Origin: DASVBJ01 sp036375895 | Lineage (GTDB): Bacteria > Actinomycetota > Actinomycetes > JACCUZ01 | Direction of reading: 5' to 3' | Length of the DNA stretch: 55,310 nucleotides | Assembly: GCA_036375895.1 (NCBI GenBank) | Contig: DASVBJ010000128.1 | Coordinates: forward strand, 1-55,310 | Shown: positions 15,806-26,126 of the stretch, piece after piece | Numbering within the stretch: the stretch's first letter is position 1 | How the letters are laid out: each line of letters begins with the position of its first letter | Program-made: the position numbers and the translations under genes | Notes under the pieces: generated by a model | What the model was told of the DNA's origin: nothing | Databases searched by the model: none | The model's input: only the letters and a program-made list of their open reading frames with translations

Positions 15806-18800
15806 ATGTCCAGCGACCCCTTCGTCCACCTCCACGTCGCGTCCGGCTACTCGCTGCGGCACGGCGCCTCCCACCCGCACGTGCTCGTCGAGCGGGCCGC
15901 GGAGCACGGCATGGACACCCTCGCGCTGACCGACCGCGACGGGGTCTACGGCGCGGTGAAGTTCGTCCGCGCCGCCCAGGCCGCCGGCGTCCGGCCGGTG
16001 CTCGGGGTCGACCTGGCGGTCGAGCCGAGCGGGCTGCTCGTCGGCGTCCATCCCTCGATGCGGCTGACCCGGCCGCGGCGCACACCGGCCCGCGGCGGCG
16101 CCTCGGTCGACCCGCGGCACCCGCGGGTCACCCTGCTCGCGCAGGGCCGGGCGGGCTGGGCGGCTCTGTGCCGGCTGGTGTCGGCCACCCATCTGCGCGG
16201 CGAGCGTGGCACCCCCGTCACGACCCTCGACCTGGTCGCCGAGCACGTCGAGCGGGCCGCGGCGGCGGGCGGTGGTCTCCTGGTGCTGCTCGGCCCGGCC
16301 TCCGAGCTCGGCCGGGCGCTCGCCGTCCGCCGCCCCGACCTGGCCCGGGCGGTGCTGGCCCGCTGGCGTGACGCGGTGCCCGAGCCCTCCGACCTGCTCG
16401 CCGAGATCGTGTCCCACCGCGGTCAGGACGACGGGGTGCGGGCCGCCCGCATGCTCGGCTTCGCCGCCGACCAGCGGGTCACCCCAGTGCTCACCAACGC
16501 GGTCCGCTACGCCGACCGCTCCGACGGGCCCACCGCCGACGTCCTCGACGCGGCCCGGCGGCTGGTCGCCCTCGACGCCCGCCACGTCGACCGGGTCAAC
16601 GCCGAGGGCTACCTCAAGTCCGGCAAGGAGATGGCACAGGTCGCGCAGGAGGTCGCCCGGGCGGCCGGGCACGGGCCGGGCATGGCGCGCTCGCTCACCG
16701 CCGCCACCCGACGGGTCGCCGACCGGTGTGCGCTGGACCCGCGGGCCGACCTCGGCATCGGCGAGGTGCACTTCCCCGACCTCGAGGTGTTCGGCCTCGA
16801 CGCCGCCGTCGGCGGCGCCCGCGACGTGGCCGGCGAGACCCGCGACCCGGCCGGCGCCGCCCAGGCGCTGCTGCGCCGACGCTGCGAGGCGGGGCTGGGT
16901 CGGCGCGGGATGGTCCCGACCCGGGCGGTCCGCGACCGCCTCGAGGCCGAGCTGGGGGTCATCGAGACCCTCGGCTACCCGTCGTACTTCCTCACCGTCG
17001 CCGACGTCGTCGACCTGGTCCGCACCATGGGGGTCCGGGTGGCGGCCCGCGGGTCGGGCGCGGGCAGCCTCGTCAACTACCTGCTCGGCATCTCCGGGGT
17101 CGACCCGATCCGCCACGGGCTGCTCATGGAGCGGTTCCTGTCCCCGCTGCGCGAGGCGCTGCCCGACGTCGACGTCGACGTCGAGTCGGCCCGGCGTACC
17201 GAGATCTACGAGAAGATCCTCGAGCGCTTCGGCGGCGAGCGGGTCGCCTGCGTGTCGATGATGGACACCTACCGCGTCCGCCACGCGATCCGTGACGTCG
17301 GCGCCGCGCTCGGCATGCCCCCCGGCGAGATCGACGCGATCGCCAAGGCGTTCCCGCACATCCGGGCCCGCGACGTGCACCTCGCCCTGCAGGAGCTGCC
17401 CGAGCTGCGCGCCTCCCGGCTGGGGGAGTCCCAGCTCGACCTGCTGTTCCGGCTGGTCGAGCGGCTCGACGGCCTGCCCCGCCACGTCGCGCTGCACCCG
17501 TGCGGGGTGCTGCTGTCCGACACCACGCTGCTCGACCGGACCCCGGTCGAGGCCAGCTGGCTGGGCTTCCCGATGAGCCAGTTCGACAAGGACGACGTCG
17601 AGGAGCTCGGCCTGCTCAAGCTCGACGTGCTCGGGGTGCGGATGCAGTCGGCGATGGCCTACGCCGTCGAGGAGGCGCGGCGCGTCGACGGGGTCGAGAT
17701 CGACCTCGACGACCAGGCGCAGGTGCCGCACGACGACCCGGCGACGTTCCGGCTCATCCAGTCCACCCGCACCCTCGGCATGTTCCAGATCGAGTCGCCG
17801 GGCCAGCGCGAGCTGGTCGGCAAGTTCGCGCCCGAGACGTTCGGCGACCTGATCACCGACATCTCGCTGTTCCGGCCCGGCCCGGTCAAGAGCGACATGG
17901 TCGTCCCGTTCCTCGAGGCCCGGCAGGGCTGGCGCGAGCCGCAGTACCTCCACGACGACCTGCGCCCCGCGCTCGAGGAGACCTGCGGGGTGGTCGTCTT
18001 CCACGAGCAGGTGCTGCAGATCGTCAGCGTCTTCACCGGGTGCACGCTCGCCGAGGCCGACGAGGTGCGGCGCGCGCTCGGCACTCCCGAGGGCCAGCCC
18101 GAGGTCGAGGTGTGGCTGCGCCCACGCGCGCTGGCCCGCGGCTACGACGCGGCCACCGTCGAGCGGGTGTGGGAGGTGCTCAAGGCGTTCGCGTCCTTCG
18201 GTTTCTGCAAGGCCCACGCCGCCGCCTTCGCGCTGCCCACCTACCAGTCGGCCTGGCTCAAGGCCCACCACACCGCGGCGTTCCTCGCCGGGGTGCTCAC
18301 CCACGACCCGGGCATGTACCCCAAGCGGCTCATCCTCGACGACGCCCGCCAGTTCGGCATCGCGGTGCTGCCGCTCGACGTCAACGCATCCGATGCCACC
18401 TACCGGGTGGAGAAGGTCAGCCCGTACGACGAGCCGCCGCCGCACATCCTCGACCAGGTCGGCGCCCCTGCCGACCCGGGGGCCGGGCCCTCCTTGTCGC
18501 CCCCGTCGGCCCCGTCGCCCCTGTCGCCCCCGTCGCCGCGGCCGGCGCCGGAGCCGGGACTGCCCGACTGCCGGGCCTACGGCATCCGGCTCGCGCTCGC
18601 CGACGTCAAGGGCATCTCCGACGCCGAGGTCGCCCGCATCGTGGCGGGCCGGCCCTACGGCTCGCTGTCGGACTTCTGGCACCGCGCCGCGGTGTCCCGC
18701 CCGGTGGTCGAGCGGCTCGTGGTCGCCGGCGCGTTCGACGCGCTCTACTCCATCGGGGCGGCCGCACCGGTGCGCCGGCGCGGCCGGCTGACCCGCCGCG

Positions 18801-19804
18801 ACCTGCTGCTGCAGGTGGGCGAGCTCGACCGGTGGACCCGCGCGGTGGCCCGCGGACCGGGCCGGCCCCGCCGGACCAAGGACCTCTCGGTGGCGGCGGC
18901 GCCGGGCGAGGCGCTCACCACCGTGCAGCGCCCCGGGGTGCGCGAGCTGGCCGCCCGGCAGTCGCAGGCCGCCCGCCCGGTCGAGGCCGCGCCGGTGCAG
19001 CTGGCCCTCGACCTCGGCGATGCCCCTGACGCCGTGACGCCCAGCGGACTGCCGGAGATGACCGGCGCCGAGCGGGTGCGGGCCGAGCTCGAGGTGCTCG
19101 GGCTGGATGCGAGCCGCCACGTCATCGACTTCTACCTGCCCTTCCTGGCCGCGCTGGGCGTCACCCGGGCGCCCGACCTGGTGCGCCGACGCAGCCAGGC
19201 CGAGGTGCTGGTCGCCGGGGTGAAGGTCGCCACCCAGACCCCGCCGATCCGCTCCGGCAAGCGGGTCGTGTTCGTCACGCTCGACGACGCGAGCGGCCCG
19301 GTCGACGCGACGTTCTTCGAGGACGCCCAGGGCCCCTACGCCGCGACGCTGTTCCACTCGTGGCTGCTCGTCATCCGGGGGCACGTGCGCCGCACCGGCC
19401 CGCGGGGGGTGTCGCTGCGGGCGACGGGCTGCTGGGAGCTGACGGCCCTGCACGACGCCTGGCAGCGGGGCGGCCGCGACGCCGTCGCCGAGCTGATGGC
19501 CGCGCCGGCGGTGGTCACCGAGCAGGCGGTGGCCGGGGCGGCGGAGAGCCGGTCCACCCGGCCGGTGATGACCCGCCCGCCGGTCGGTGCGGCGACGGGC
19601 ACCCATGAGCCGCGTGGCGACGGCGGGTCGGGGGCGGGAGGCATGACCCGGCCGCGCCGTGTGCTGGTGCACCCGAGCGGGTTCCGGCAGTCGCCGTACG
19701 CCGATCTCAAGCCGCCCGGCGACGACACCAGGACCGCCGCCCGCAAGGCGGCGGCCCAGCCGCCGCGCAAGCTGTGGCACTCCAGCCCCGGCAGCGCCGG
19801 ATGA
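15806..19804 (+). CDS. dnaE2: DNA polymerase III alpha subunit, error-prone DnaE2 type
   Basis: A 1332-residue C-family polymerase. Order: PHP domain from the N-terminus (HLHVASGYSLRHGASHP), palm with RGSGAGSLVNYLLGISG and the catalytic PDVDVD at 453-458 (Asp456 and Asp458 match the paired active-site aspartates of DnaE), fingers (GMFQIESPGQRELV; ISLFRPGP), a helix-hairpin-helix region (KGISDAEVARIV), and a C-terminal OB fold (VLVAGVKVATQTPP). ATG 15806 lies 11 bases after the HEPN stop; upstream in-frame sequence is unrelated. A Pro/Ser-rich insert (about residues 890-915) and a long basic tail make it longer than most DnaE2. QLALDL at 1065-1070, between HhH and OB, resembles a sliding-clamp motif. 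The LexA box upstream supports a translesion role. Confidence 0.88.
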   Translation: MSSDPFVHLHVASGYSLRHGASHPHVLVERAAEHGMDTLALTDRDGVYGAVKFVRAAQAAGVRPVLGVDLAVEPSGLLVGVHPSMRLTRPRRTPARGGASVDPRHPRVTLLAQGRAGWAALCRLVSATHLRGERGTPVTTLDLVAEHVERAAAAGGGLLVLLGPASELGRALAVRRPDLARAVLARWRDAVPEPSDLLAEIVSHRGQDDGVRAARMLGFAADQRVTPVLTNAVRYADRSDGPTADVLDAARRLVALDARHVDRVNAEGYLKSGKEMAQVAQEVARAAGHGPGMARSLTAATRRVADRCALDPRADLGIGEVHFPDLEVFGLDAAVGGARDVAGETRDPAGAAQALLRRRCEAGLGRRGMVPTRAVRDRLEAELGVIETLGYPSYFLTVADVVDLVRTMGVRVAARGSGAGSLVNYLLGISGVDPIRHGLLMERFLSPLREALPDVDVDVESARRTEIYEKILERFGGERVACVSMMDTYRVRHAIRDVGAALGMPPGEIDAIAKAFPHIRARDVHLALQELPELRASRLGESQLDLLFRLVERLDGLPRHVALHPCGVLLSDTTLLDRTPVEASWLGFPMSQFDKDDVEELGLLKLDVLGVRMQSAMAYAVEEARRVDGVEIDLDDQAQVPHDDPATFRLIQSTRTLGMFQIESPGQRELVGKFAPETFGDLITDISLFRPGPVKSDMVVPFLEARQGWREPQYLHDDLRPALEETCGVVVFHEQVLQIVSVFTGCTLAEADEVRRALGTPEGQPEVEVWLRPRALARGYDAATVERVWEVLKAFASFGFCKAHAAAFALPTYQSAWLKAHHTAAFLAGVLTHDPGMYPKRLILDDARQFGIAVLPLDVNASDATYRVEKVSPYDEPPPHILDQVGAPADPGAGPSLSPPSAPSPLSPPSPRPAPEPGLPDCRAYGIRLALADVKGISDAEVARIVAGRPYGSLSDFWHRAAVSRPVVERLVVAGAFDALYSIGAAAPVRRRGRLTRRDLLLQVGELDRWTRAVARGPGRPRRTKDLSVAAAPGEALTTVQRPGVRELAARQSQAARPVEAAPVQLALDLGDAPDAVTPSGLPEMTGAERVRAELEVLGLDASRHVIDFYLPFLAALGVTRAPDLVRRRSQAEVLVAGVKVATQTPPIRSGKRVVFVTLDDASGPVDATFFEDAQGPYAATLFHSWLLVIRGHVRRTGPRGVSLRATGCWELTALHDAWQRGGRDAVAELMAAPAVVTEQAVAGAAESRSTRPVMTRPPVGAATGTHEPRGDGGSGAGGMTRPRRVLVHPSGFRQSPYADLKPPGDDTRTAARKAAAQPPRKLWHSSPGSAG

Positions 19805-19871
19805 GCCGTCCGGCCCGATCTTCCCTAGGCTTGGCGCGAGCCCGCCCTCCGCACCCGTCTGGAGCCGCACC

Positions 19872-20618
19872 GTGGACCGCTCCCGCACCAGCCGCTCGCT
19901 GCGCACGGCCGTGGTCGAGGACGCCCTCCAGGGCGTCATCGCCGCGCGGGTCGCGGAGACCGGGCAGGCGCGGCTGCGGGTCCTCGACGTCGGCGGCGGT
20001 ACGGGTGGCCTCGCCGTGCCCCTCGCGCGGGACGGTCACCACGTCACCGTCGTCGACCCCAGCCCGGACGCACTCGCCTCGCTCGAGCGCCGCGCCGGCG
20101 AGGCCGGGGTCGTCGTCCACGGCCTGCAGGGCGACGCCGCCGAGCTGGTCGGGCTGGTCGGCGCCGACGTCGCAGACCTGGTGCTCTGCCACGGTGTCCT
20201 CGAGCACGTCGACGAGCTCGCCCCCGCCGTCACGGCGCTCGTGCAGGTGCTGCGTCCCGGCGGCACGCTCAGCGTCCTGGCCGCCAACCGCAACGCGGTC
20301 GTGCTCGCCCGGGCCATCGCCGGCCACTTCGCCGACGCCCGCCACGCCCTCGACGACCCGGCCGGGCGGTGGGGCGCGGGTGACCCGCTGCCGCGGCGCT
20401 TCACCGAGAGCCAGCTCGTCCACCTCCTCGCCGACGCCGGCCTCGAGGTGCGCGCCGTCCACGGCGTGCGCACCTTCGCCGACCTGGTGCCCGGCGCGCT
20501 CGTCGACCACGAGCCCGGCGCTGCCGACGCGCTGCTCGCCCTCGAGCTGGCGGCGGCGGACCGGCCCGCCTTCCGGGCCGTCGCGACCCGGCTGCACGTC
20601 CTTGCCGGCCGCGGCTGA
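19872..20618 (+). CDS. class I SAM-dependent methyltransferase
   Basis: A 248-residue Rossmann-fold methyltransferase. Motif I is LDVGGGTGG (38-46), followed by the acidic VTVVDPSPDAL strand and the post-motif LVLCHGVLEHVDE and LRPGGTLSVLAANRN. The layout is close to SmtA/CmoM-type tRNA methyltransferases and ubiquinone-type methyltransferases, but the substrate is not clear. GTG 19872 follows a weak GGAG and is chosen because the conserved region begins shortly after. It lies between dnaE2 and dinB on the same strand, 67 bases after the former and 6 before the latter, a neighbourhood I recall from other actinobacteria. Confidence 0.8.
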   Translation: MDRSRTSRSLRTAVVEDALQGVIAARVAETGQARLRVLDVGGGTGGLAVPLARDGHHVTVVDPSPDALASLERRAGEAGVVVHGLQGDAAELVGLVGADVADLVLCHGVLEHVDELAPAVTALVQVLRPGGTLSVLAANRNAVVLARAIAGHFADARHALDDPAGRWGAGDPLPRRFTESQLVHLLADAGLEVRAVHGVRTFADLVPGALVDHEPGAADALLALELAAADRPAFRAVATRLHVLAGRG

Positions 20619-20624
20619 GATGAC

Positions 20625-21872
<1,248 letters not shown>

Positions 21873-22013
21873 CCGCAACGCCAGGAACCTCACGGGTCCT
21901 TCGTCCGTCATTTTCACAGGCGGGTTTCACTGGCGCCGTTCGGCGCATATCCTTCAAGCACACGACCACCACGGGCGACGCGGCGGTCGTGGCAACGCCC
22001 GTAGGAGGAGTCC
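21873..22013 (+). promoter_or_regulatory. promoter region of the DUF3040 gene
   Basis: A -10-like TATCCT at 21948-21953 lies 17 bases after TTTCAC, and the spacer contains the palindrome GCGCCGTTCGGCGC (21933-21946), a possible operator. A strong TAGGAGGAG ribosome site ends the region. Confidence 0.35.
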
Positions 22014-22424
22014 GTGCCGCTCTCTGAGCACGAGCAGCGTCTGCTCGAGCAGATGGAGCGGGCCCTCTATGCTGAGGACCCGAAGTTCGCGTCGTCACTG
22101 CGCGGCAAGAGCCCGCGCAGTCATTTCCGTCGTCGGGTGCTGATGGCCTCTGTCGGCTTCGTGCTCGGTGTCGTGCTGCTGATGACCGGTCTGGTCGCGC
22201 AGATGGTCCCGGTCAGCGTGGTGGGGTTCCTCCTCATGCTCGGCTCGGCGTTCTTCGCCCTCACCAGCTATCGCAAGGTGACGTCCGGCGCCCGGCTCGG
22301 GGTGGTCGACGGCGGCGCCGTGCGCGGCGCCCGGCCCGCCGGACGCAAGGCCCGCGACTCCCGCTCCTTCATGGACCGCATGGAAGAGCGCTGGAACCGC
22401 CGCCGCGACCAGAACGGCCGCTGA
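22014..22424 (+). CDS. DUF3040 membrane protein
   Basis: A 136-residue protein of the actinobacterial DUF3040 family. The N-terminus PLSEHEQRLLEQMERALYAEDPKFASSL is the family signature; two membrane segments follow (about 41-62 and 65-85), then a basic cytoplasmic tail rich in Arg. Function is unknown. The gene is commonly found upstream of the division cluster in actinobacteria, as here. GTG 22014 has a TAGGAGGAG site. It converges with the transglutaminase-like gene, leaving only 19 bases. Confidence 0.9.
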   Translation: MPLSEHEQRLLEQMERALYAEDPKFASSLRGKSPRSHFRRRVLMASVGFVLGVVLLMTGLVAQMVPVSVVGFLLMLGSAFFALTSYRKVTSGARLGVVDGGAVRGARPAGRKARDSRSFMDRMEERWNRRRDQNGR

Positions 22425-22443
22425 AGCCCGAGCCGTCGCGCGC

Positions 22444-24825
22444 TCAGGCGCGACGCCGCTGAGGCACCAGGCGCCGACGCAGCGCGCCCATCGCCGAGTC
22501 CAACGTGTCGAGGGCGTCCGCGACCCGTTCCCCGGTCGCGGTCCACACCGCCTTGCTCGACCGGGGCATCCAGCGCGCCCGGGCCCGCCCCCAGCTCGTG
22601 GTGCGGGCCCGCAGCGCCGCGTTCACGGTCGCGACGTCCCGGCGCAGGTCGCCCACCTCGCCCAGCTCGATGGCGTAGCGGGCGCGCTCGGTGGCAGACC
22701 CGAGCCGGCGTACCGCAGCCAGCGACTCCCCGGTCAGGGCCATCTCCTCGGCCGCCCGCGCCACGCCGCGCCGCGGCGAGTCGCTCGGCAACCAGCTGTA
22801 GCCGTGGTCGAGCAGGGTGTCCTGCAGCTCGGCCCAGGCGGCCGCGACGGTGGCGGCCGGTGTCGTCGCCTGGCGCCAGCGACGGCGCCGTACGACGACG
22901 CGGGTCGCAGCCGGGACCAGCCCGAGCAGCAGCATTGCGAGCACCACGAGGGTCGGCACGACGGGCAGGTTGAGTCGGTCGAAGACGTTCTGGTCCGGCC
23001 GCGTCGTGGGGGGCACCTCCCGGTCGAGCAGGTCCGGGTCCCCGCGACCGGGGTTGACGGCCCGTGGGCCCGCCGACGCGGTCGGGGTGGGCACGGCGCT
23101 GCCGCCGGCCCCGGCCCCGCCCTGGGCGATCTCGGGCTGCGCCCACGCCGGCGGCGAGCCGGTGCGCGACCCGGGCGTCGGCTCGAAGGCGACCCAGCCG
23201 ACGCCCTCGAAGTAGAGCTCCGGCCAGGCGTGCGCATCGTGCAGGCTCACGACCCAGCGGCCCTGGTCGTCGCGGCTGCCCGGGGTGAAGCCGACCGCGA
23301 CCCGGGCCGGGATGCCGAGCTGGCGGGCCATCACCGCCATCGTCGAGGCGAAGTGCACGCAGTACCCGCGCCGCGAGTCGAGGAACGCGACGATGGCCCG
23401 GGAGCCGTTGGTGTCGCCGGTGGTGTCGGCGACCTCGGTGGAGTAGGTGAACTGCGTCGGGTCCCGCAGCCACGTCTGCAGGGCCAGCGCCTGGTCGTAG
23501 TGGTTGTCCGCCTCCCGGGTGACCTGCCGGGCGGTGCGGTCCACCACGCCGGGGATGCCCAGCGGGAGCTCGAGGTACCGGTCCAGCGATGGTGGCGCGT
23601 CAGGCGCGGCCCGCAGCTGGTCCGGCGTCGGCTCGACGTTCAGGCTCGTCACCCGGTAGGTCTGCTTGCGGGTCGAGGCGTTCGTGGAGAACACGTTGAA
23701 GGTCGAGGTGTCGTAGACCCAACGTCCGTCGATGTCGACCTTCTCCGCCGGGTAGGGCAGCGGGAGCCACTGCTGCTCCAGGTCGAACACCTCGATGCGG
23801 TAGCGCCGCTTGGCCTGCTTGACCTCGTTGCCCAGCCCCGGCGGGCTGTTCAGGCCGCGTCCGACCTCCTGGTCCTTCGGCACCTTCAGCCGGCTGGGCT
23901 TCCAGGTGTCGCCGGTGAACAGGTCGAGGCCGACCAGCCGCAGATAGGTGCGCTGGCCCTCGTAGCGGAGGATCGGGCGGTTGCGGTCGCGGCGCAGGTC
24001 CTGGCCGAGGTCGATGATCGGGTTGATGACCGCCACCCGGCTGCCCGAGCCGCCGCCCCGGCCGAGGCCGGCCCCGCCGAACCCCAGCGCGCCGGCGTCG
24101 ATGTCGGGGAGCAGCACGGGTACGACGAGTGCCAGCCCGAGCGCGGCGGCTCCCACCCGGCGACCCACCTGCGCGAGCGGGGCCGTCTCCACCTCGCCCT
24201 GCCACTCGGTGCGGGTCGAGGAGAAGCGCAGTGGCCGGCCCCAGCGGCTGAGCCGCTCGCGGGCCTCGGCCAGCAGCAGCCCCAGGTAGCCGGCGCCGCC
24301 CAGGGCGAAGGCCGGCCAGCTCACCCCGCTCGGGGACACCGAGGCGGGCACGGTGTACAGCGCGAGCAGGGGCAGGCCGGCGAGGGAGACCCGGCGCATC
24401 GTCACGGCGAGCGTGTCGACGGCGACGGCCACCAGGCCGACACCCGCGACCGCGAACAGCTCGACCTCGGGCAGCAGGGCGATCGGCGCGGCGTAGTGCG
24501 CGATGCTCTCGTTGCCGGCTCGGGCCAGGTCACGGAGCTGGGCCAGCGCGTCCGGTGTCGGCAGCACCCAGAGCAGGGCCTCGGCGCGGGCGTAGCGGGC
24601 GACCAGGTAGCAGAGCAGCACGACGAGGCTGATGACCGGCACCAGCAGCCGCGGCGCGCCCAGCCGGCGGGCGCCCTCGCCGGCGGCCGCCACGAGCACC
24701 ACCGAGAAGGCGCTGGGCAGGAACCAGCTGCCGGTCACGAACACGTCGCCCAGGCAGATCGCCGACAGCACCGTGGCCAGTGCCGCGGCCACGGGCAGGC
24801 GCAGGGAGCTGCTCACCCGCATCAC
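22444..24825 (-). CDS. DUF3488/transglutaminase-like membrane protein (TgpA type)
   Basis: A 793-residue membrane protein: six or more N-terminal membrane segments (residues 8-230, DUF3488), a large extracytoplasmic part with a transglutaminase-core domain, one further membrane segment near 625-645 and a cytoplasmic DUF4129-like tail. The papain-like residues are visible: Cys in RRGYCVHFASTMAVMARQLG, His in HDAHAWPELYF, and the third residue appears as Glu in FEPTPG where many relatives have Asp. The family (TgpA in Pseudomonas) is periplasmic and often essential; substrate unknown. GTG 24825 overlaps the DUF58 stop by four bases. It ends the first moxR-DUF58-tgpA operon. Confidence 0.88.
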   Translation of the reverse strand: MMRVSSSLRLPVAAALATVLSAICLGDVFVTGSWFLPSAFSVVLVAAAGEGARRLGAPRLLVPVISLVVLLCYLVARYARAEALLWVLPTPDALAQLRDLARAGNESIAHYAAPIALLPEVELFAVAGVGLVAVAVDTLAVTMRRVSLAGLPLLALYTVPASVSPSGVSWPAFALGGAGYLGLLLAEARERLSRWGRPLRFSSTRTEWQGEVETAPLAQVGRRVGAAALGLALVVPVLLPDIDAGALGFGGAGLGRGGGSGSRVAVINPIIDLGQDLRRDRNRPILRYEGQRTYLRLVGLDLFTGDTWKPSRLKVPKDQEVGRGLNSPPGLGNEVKQAKRRYRIEVFDLEQQWLPLPYPAEKVDIDGRWVYDTSTFNVFSTNASTRKQTYRVTSLNVEPTPDQLRAAPDAPPSLDRYLELPLGIPGVVDRTARQVTREADNHYDQALALQTWLRDPTQFTYSTEVADTTGDTNGSRAIVAFLDSRRGYCVHFASTMAVMARQLGIPARVAVGFTPGSRDDQGRWVVSLHDAHAWPELYFEGVGWVAFEPTPGSRTGSPPAWAQPEIAQGGAGAGGSAVPTPTASAGPRAVNPGRGDPDLLDREVPPTTRPDQNVFDRLNLPVVPTLVVLAMLLLGLVPAATRVVVRRRRWRQATTPAATVAAAWAELQDTLLDHGYSWLPSDSPRRGVARAAEEMALTGESLAAVRRLGSATERARYAIELGEVGDLRRDVATVNAALRARTTSWGRARARWMPRSSKAVWTATGERVADALDTLDSAMGALRRRLVPQRRRA

Positions 24826-26126
24826 CCGCCTGCCGCGGCGGTGCCGCTGAGGTCCACCTCGCGGTGGTGCCGGCTGGCGTCCGGCCAGAGGTCGGCGAGC
24901 GAGTCACCGGCTCGGGCCTGCACGACCCGCCAGCCCGACGTGCGCAGCAGCGCCACCGAGGCGTCGTAGGCCTCCCGCGCCGAGGTGCGCGCGCTCTCCG
25001 GCAGGGCCGTCCAGGTCGTCGCGTCCAGCAGCACCGCCACCGCGGCCGTGGTGCCGTGGCGAAGCCGGGCCAGCTGGTGCGCCTCGTCGGGGCTGACGGT
25101 GCCGAGCACCGCGACGAGCAGGCCGTCGCCCCCGCCGCGCCGCAGCGCGGACCCCGCCTCGAGGAGGGACCGGTTGGGCGAGCTCTCGATCACCGCGAGC
25201 GCGTCGAGCAGCGCGCCCTCGAAGTCGCTGCCCACCCCGCTCGCGTCGTGCGCGACGCTCGCGACGTTGCTGCCGGTGTCGGTGACCAGCCGCACGTGGT
25301 AGCCGTGCCGGACCAGGTGGACGCCGATCGAGGCCGCGGCAGAGACCGCCCACTCGAACGACGAGGCCGGGCCCTCGCCGCGGTGACCCGCGGTGCGGGT
25401 GTCGAGCAGGACCGTGCAGCGGCTGTGCCAGGGCTGCTCCTCGCGGCGCACCATGAGCTGGCCCAGCCGGGCGGTGGAGCGCCAGTGCACGCGGCGCAGG
25501 TCGTCGCCCTGGCGGTACTCCCGGGTGCCGGCGTCGTCCTCGCCGGCGGTGGCGATCGCCCGCGCGCGGCTCTCGCCGCTGCCGGCCCACTCGCCGGCGA
25601 GCTGCACGACGGGCAGCGGGTGCACCTGGGGGGTGATCACCAGGCCGTCCCGCGTGCTGAAGGCGCGGTGCAGCTCGCACATGCCGAACGGGTCGGTGAG
25701 CCGGATGGACAGCGGACCCAGCTGGTAGCGCCCACGCACGTCCGAGCGCACCGCGTAGGTCACCTCACGGCGCCCACGCGGCTCGACCCGGTCCAGGACG
25801 AAGCGGGGGCGGGAGCCGAGCACGTACGGCACCCGGTCCTCGACCAGCAGGAGCCCGGTGGGCAGCCGGGAGATGTTGTCCAGCCGCACGGTGACGAGCG
25901 ACTCCCGGCCGGCCGCCACCCGGCCCGACGCGAGGCGCCGCTGCGAGGCGAGGCGGTAGCGCGTGCGCGCGACGACCCAGGCGCTCACCAGCGGGAGCGC
26001 GACCAGCAGGACGGCGACCCGCATCAGGTCCTGCTGCCCGACGACGATGGAGGAGACGAAGATCGCGATGCCGGCGGCGAGGAAGCACCTGCCTCGCGTC
26101 GTCAGCCCGCGGACGGCACCGAGCAC
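24822..26126 (-). CDS. DUF58 family protein (set 1)
   Basis: A 434-residue protein with two N-terminal membrane segments (about 10-50) and a C-terminal DUF58 domain. The hallmark GTREYRQGDDLRRVHWRSTA is present around residue 215, followed by a von Willebrand-A-like region beginning TVLLDTRTAGHRG, whose MIDAS sequence is degenerate. DUF58 proteins are partners of MoxR ATPases; the precise job is unknown. GTG 26126 shares one base with the moxR stop (TAGTG), and its stop overlaps the transglutaminase start, giving strict translational coupling. Confidence 0.88.
   Translation of the reverse strand: MLGAVRGLTTRGRCFLAAGIAIFVSSIVVGQQDLMRVAVLLVALPLVSAWVVARTRYRLASQRRLASGRVAAGRESLVTVRLDNISRLPTGLLLVEDRVPYVLGSRPRFVLDRVEPRGRREVTYAVRSDVRGRYQLGPLSIRLTDPFGMCELHRAFSTRDGLVITPQVHPLPVVQLAGEWAGSGESRARAIATAGEDDAGTREYRQGDDLRRVHWRSTARLGQLMVRREEQPWHSRCTVLLDTRTAGHRGEGPASSFEWAVSAAASIGVHLVRHGYHVRLVTDTGSNVASVAHDASGVGSDFEGALLDALAVIESSPNRSLLEAGSALRRGGGDGLLVAVLGTVSPDEAHQLARLRHGTTAAVAVLLDATTWTALPESARTSAREAYDASVALLRTSGWRVVQARAGDSLADLWPDASRHHREVDLSGTAAAGG

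Noticed and set aside
15473..19939. A 1488-codon open frame antisense to dnaE2
   Set aside because: Same effect; the plus strand has all polymerase motifs in order, and the antisense frame crosses three genes.
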